Source: Streptomyces sp. NBC_01314
GTDB lineage: Bacteria > Actinomycetota > Actinomycetes > Streptomycetales > Streptomycetaceae
Direction of reading: 5' to 3'
Assembly: GCF_041435215.1 (NCBI RefSeq)
Contig: NZ_CP108394.1
Span: 8,246,001 to 8,310,000 of the forward strand
DNA: 64,000 nucleotides
The number at the start of each line of letters is the position of its first letter. Position 1 is the first letter of the stretch. Under the pieces are notes generated by a model, which searched no databases, was not told the origin of the DNA, and saw only the letters and a list, made by a program, of their open reading frames with translations. This document shows, piece after piece, positions 63,391 to 64,000 of this stretch. A program made the translations under genes and the position numbers.

Positions 63391-63508
63391 GTATCGACAT
63401 GCGGCTCCGCCGTGTGGGCGCGACCAACCCCCGCCGGCCGTCAGCCGAACGAACGACCCACGGTCTCTCGGCTCTCCCGGCGGAGTGCTGCCGCGTACAT
63501 TGATCCAC

Positions 63509-64000
63509 ATGACGCCGCTGCCCAACTCCCGCACGAACCCCGACGGTTCGGCAACCATCCGCGTCCTCAGCTACAACATCCGCTCCATGCGGGACGACAC
63601 AGACGCCCTCGCCCGAGTGATCACCGCCTGCGCCCCCGACCTGGTCCTCATCCAGGAAGCCCCCCGCTTCTTCCGCTGGCGCAAGAAACTCGCCAGGCTC
63701 GCGGCGGCCTCCCAGCTGGTCACCCTCTCCGGCGGCGCCACCGCCTCCGGCCCGGCGCTGCTGTGCAACCTCCGCGCCACGGTCGAGCACGCCGACGACG
63801 TGCTCCTGCCCCTCACCCCCGGTCTGCACCGACGCGGCTTCGCCACGGCCGTGGTCCGCTTCGGCCGCGCCCGCCTCGGCGTCCTGTCCTGCCACCTCTC
63901 CCTGCAGAAGGACGAGCGGTACGAGCAGGGCGGCCTGCTCCTCGACCACCTGGCCGGCCTGGGCGTGACACACGCGGTCGCGGGCGGCGACCTCAACGAG
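63509..64000 (+). CDS. Endonuclease/exonuclease/phosphatase (EEP) family protein (partial, 3' end outside window)
   Basis: The first 164 residues of an EEP-fold hydrolase. It has IRVLSYNIRSMRDD with the metal-site Asn, DLVLIQEAPRFFRWRKKL with the catalytic Glu, RRGFATAVVRFGRARLGVLSCHLSL, and GGDLNE at the window end with its Asp-x-Asn. Substrates of this family range from DNA to phospholipids, so no activity can be named. ATG 63509 has no ribosome site; a TACATT -10-like hexamer ends 7 bp before it, so the transcript may be leaderless. Confidence 0.9.
   Translation, partial: MTPLPNSRTNPDGSATIRVLSYNIRSMRDDTDALARVITACAPDLVLIQEAPRFFRWRKKLARLAAASQLVTLSGGATASGPALLCNLRATVEHADDVLLPLTPGLHRRGFATAVVRFGRARLGVLSCHLSLQKDERYEQGGLLLDHLAGLGVTHAVAGGDLNE

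Overview
The window is a 64-kb piece of a Streptomyces-type actinobacterial chromosome. The evidence is very high G+C with G/C-biased third codon positions, many GTG starts, an actinobacterial three-TM Rieske protein and diheme cytochrome c, a homodimeric-type aceE, and intergenic GC-rich repeats typical of Streptomyces. Almost everything is core chromosome. Gene content and order match the segment I know from Streptomyces coelicolor (around SCO2126 glkA to SCO2183 aceE) and, more loosely, the Mycobacterium tuberculosis block from Rv2181 to Rv2215. No phage, IS element, CRISPR array, tRNA or rRNA gene was seen.

Layout. 1-5733: pyruvate/2-oxoglutarate dehydrogenase genes on the minus strand (aceE partial, a GntR-FCD regulator, sucB-type E2, lpdA). 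6024-14494: leucyl aminopeptidase, a GH114-like lipoprotein, and scattered late cobalamin genes (cobS, cobT, and a cobU fused to a metallo-beta-lactamase-like domain), interleaved with a membrane protein, a methyltransferase and a possible small repeat-containing gene. 14621-20090: small conserved proteins, a methyltransferase/DUF3043 pair, the PspA/PspAA envelope-stress pair and a NarL-type two-component system. 20294-25796: an HAE1-type RND permease and a Ser/Thr kinase with an extracytoplasmic PQQ-like beta-propeller. 25825-32566: NAD and Fe-S/sulfur functions (nadA, erpA, cysteine desulfurase-TusA fusion), adenosine kinase and two proteins of unknown function.

32872-42257 is the respiratory core: ctaC-ctaD-ctaF overlapping at their ends, then an L,D-transpeptidase lipoprotein and a degenerate receiver protein, then ctaE and overlapping qcrC-qcrA-qcrB. 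Together these would form the actinobacterial bc1-aa3 supercomplex. 42413-46518: trpD, a SAM-IV riboswitch with a possible 6-codon leader peptide ahead of a class V aminotransferase, and a translationally coupled rhomboid protease and stand-alone RAM-domain protein. 46717-55082: a zinc ribbon, a NYN-domain protein, two tandem NlpC/P60 hydrolases, a metalloprotease-like lipoprotein, a GT87 membrane glycosyltransferase and a PimB-like mannosyltransferase. 55226-64000: a class I cholesterol oxidase (probably an accessory insertion), long-chain acyl-CoA ligase, phosphoesterase, SRPBCC protein, an ArsA/GET3-like protein with an altered P-loop, an SCO2127-like protein, glucokinase glkA and the start of an EEP-fold hydrolase.

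The strongest non-coding finds are the SAM-IV riboswitch, a palindrome placed in the putative aceE promoter, a U-tract intrinsic terminator between the NlpC paralogues, and a family of GC-rich repeats in at least ten intergenic gaps. I found no clearly novel multi-gene system. The items most worth testing are the riboswitch/leader arrangement, the lysine-less ArsA-like P-loop, the MBL-CobU fusion and the repeat-encoded small gene next to cobT.
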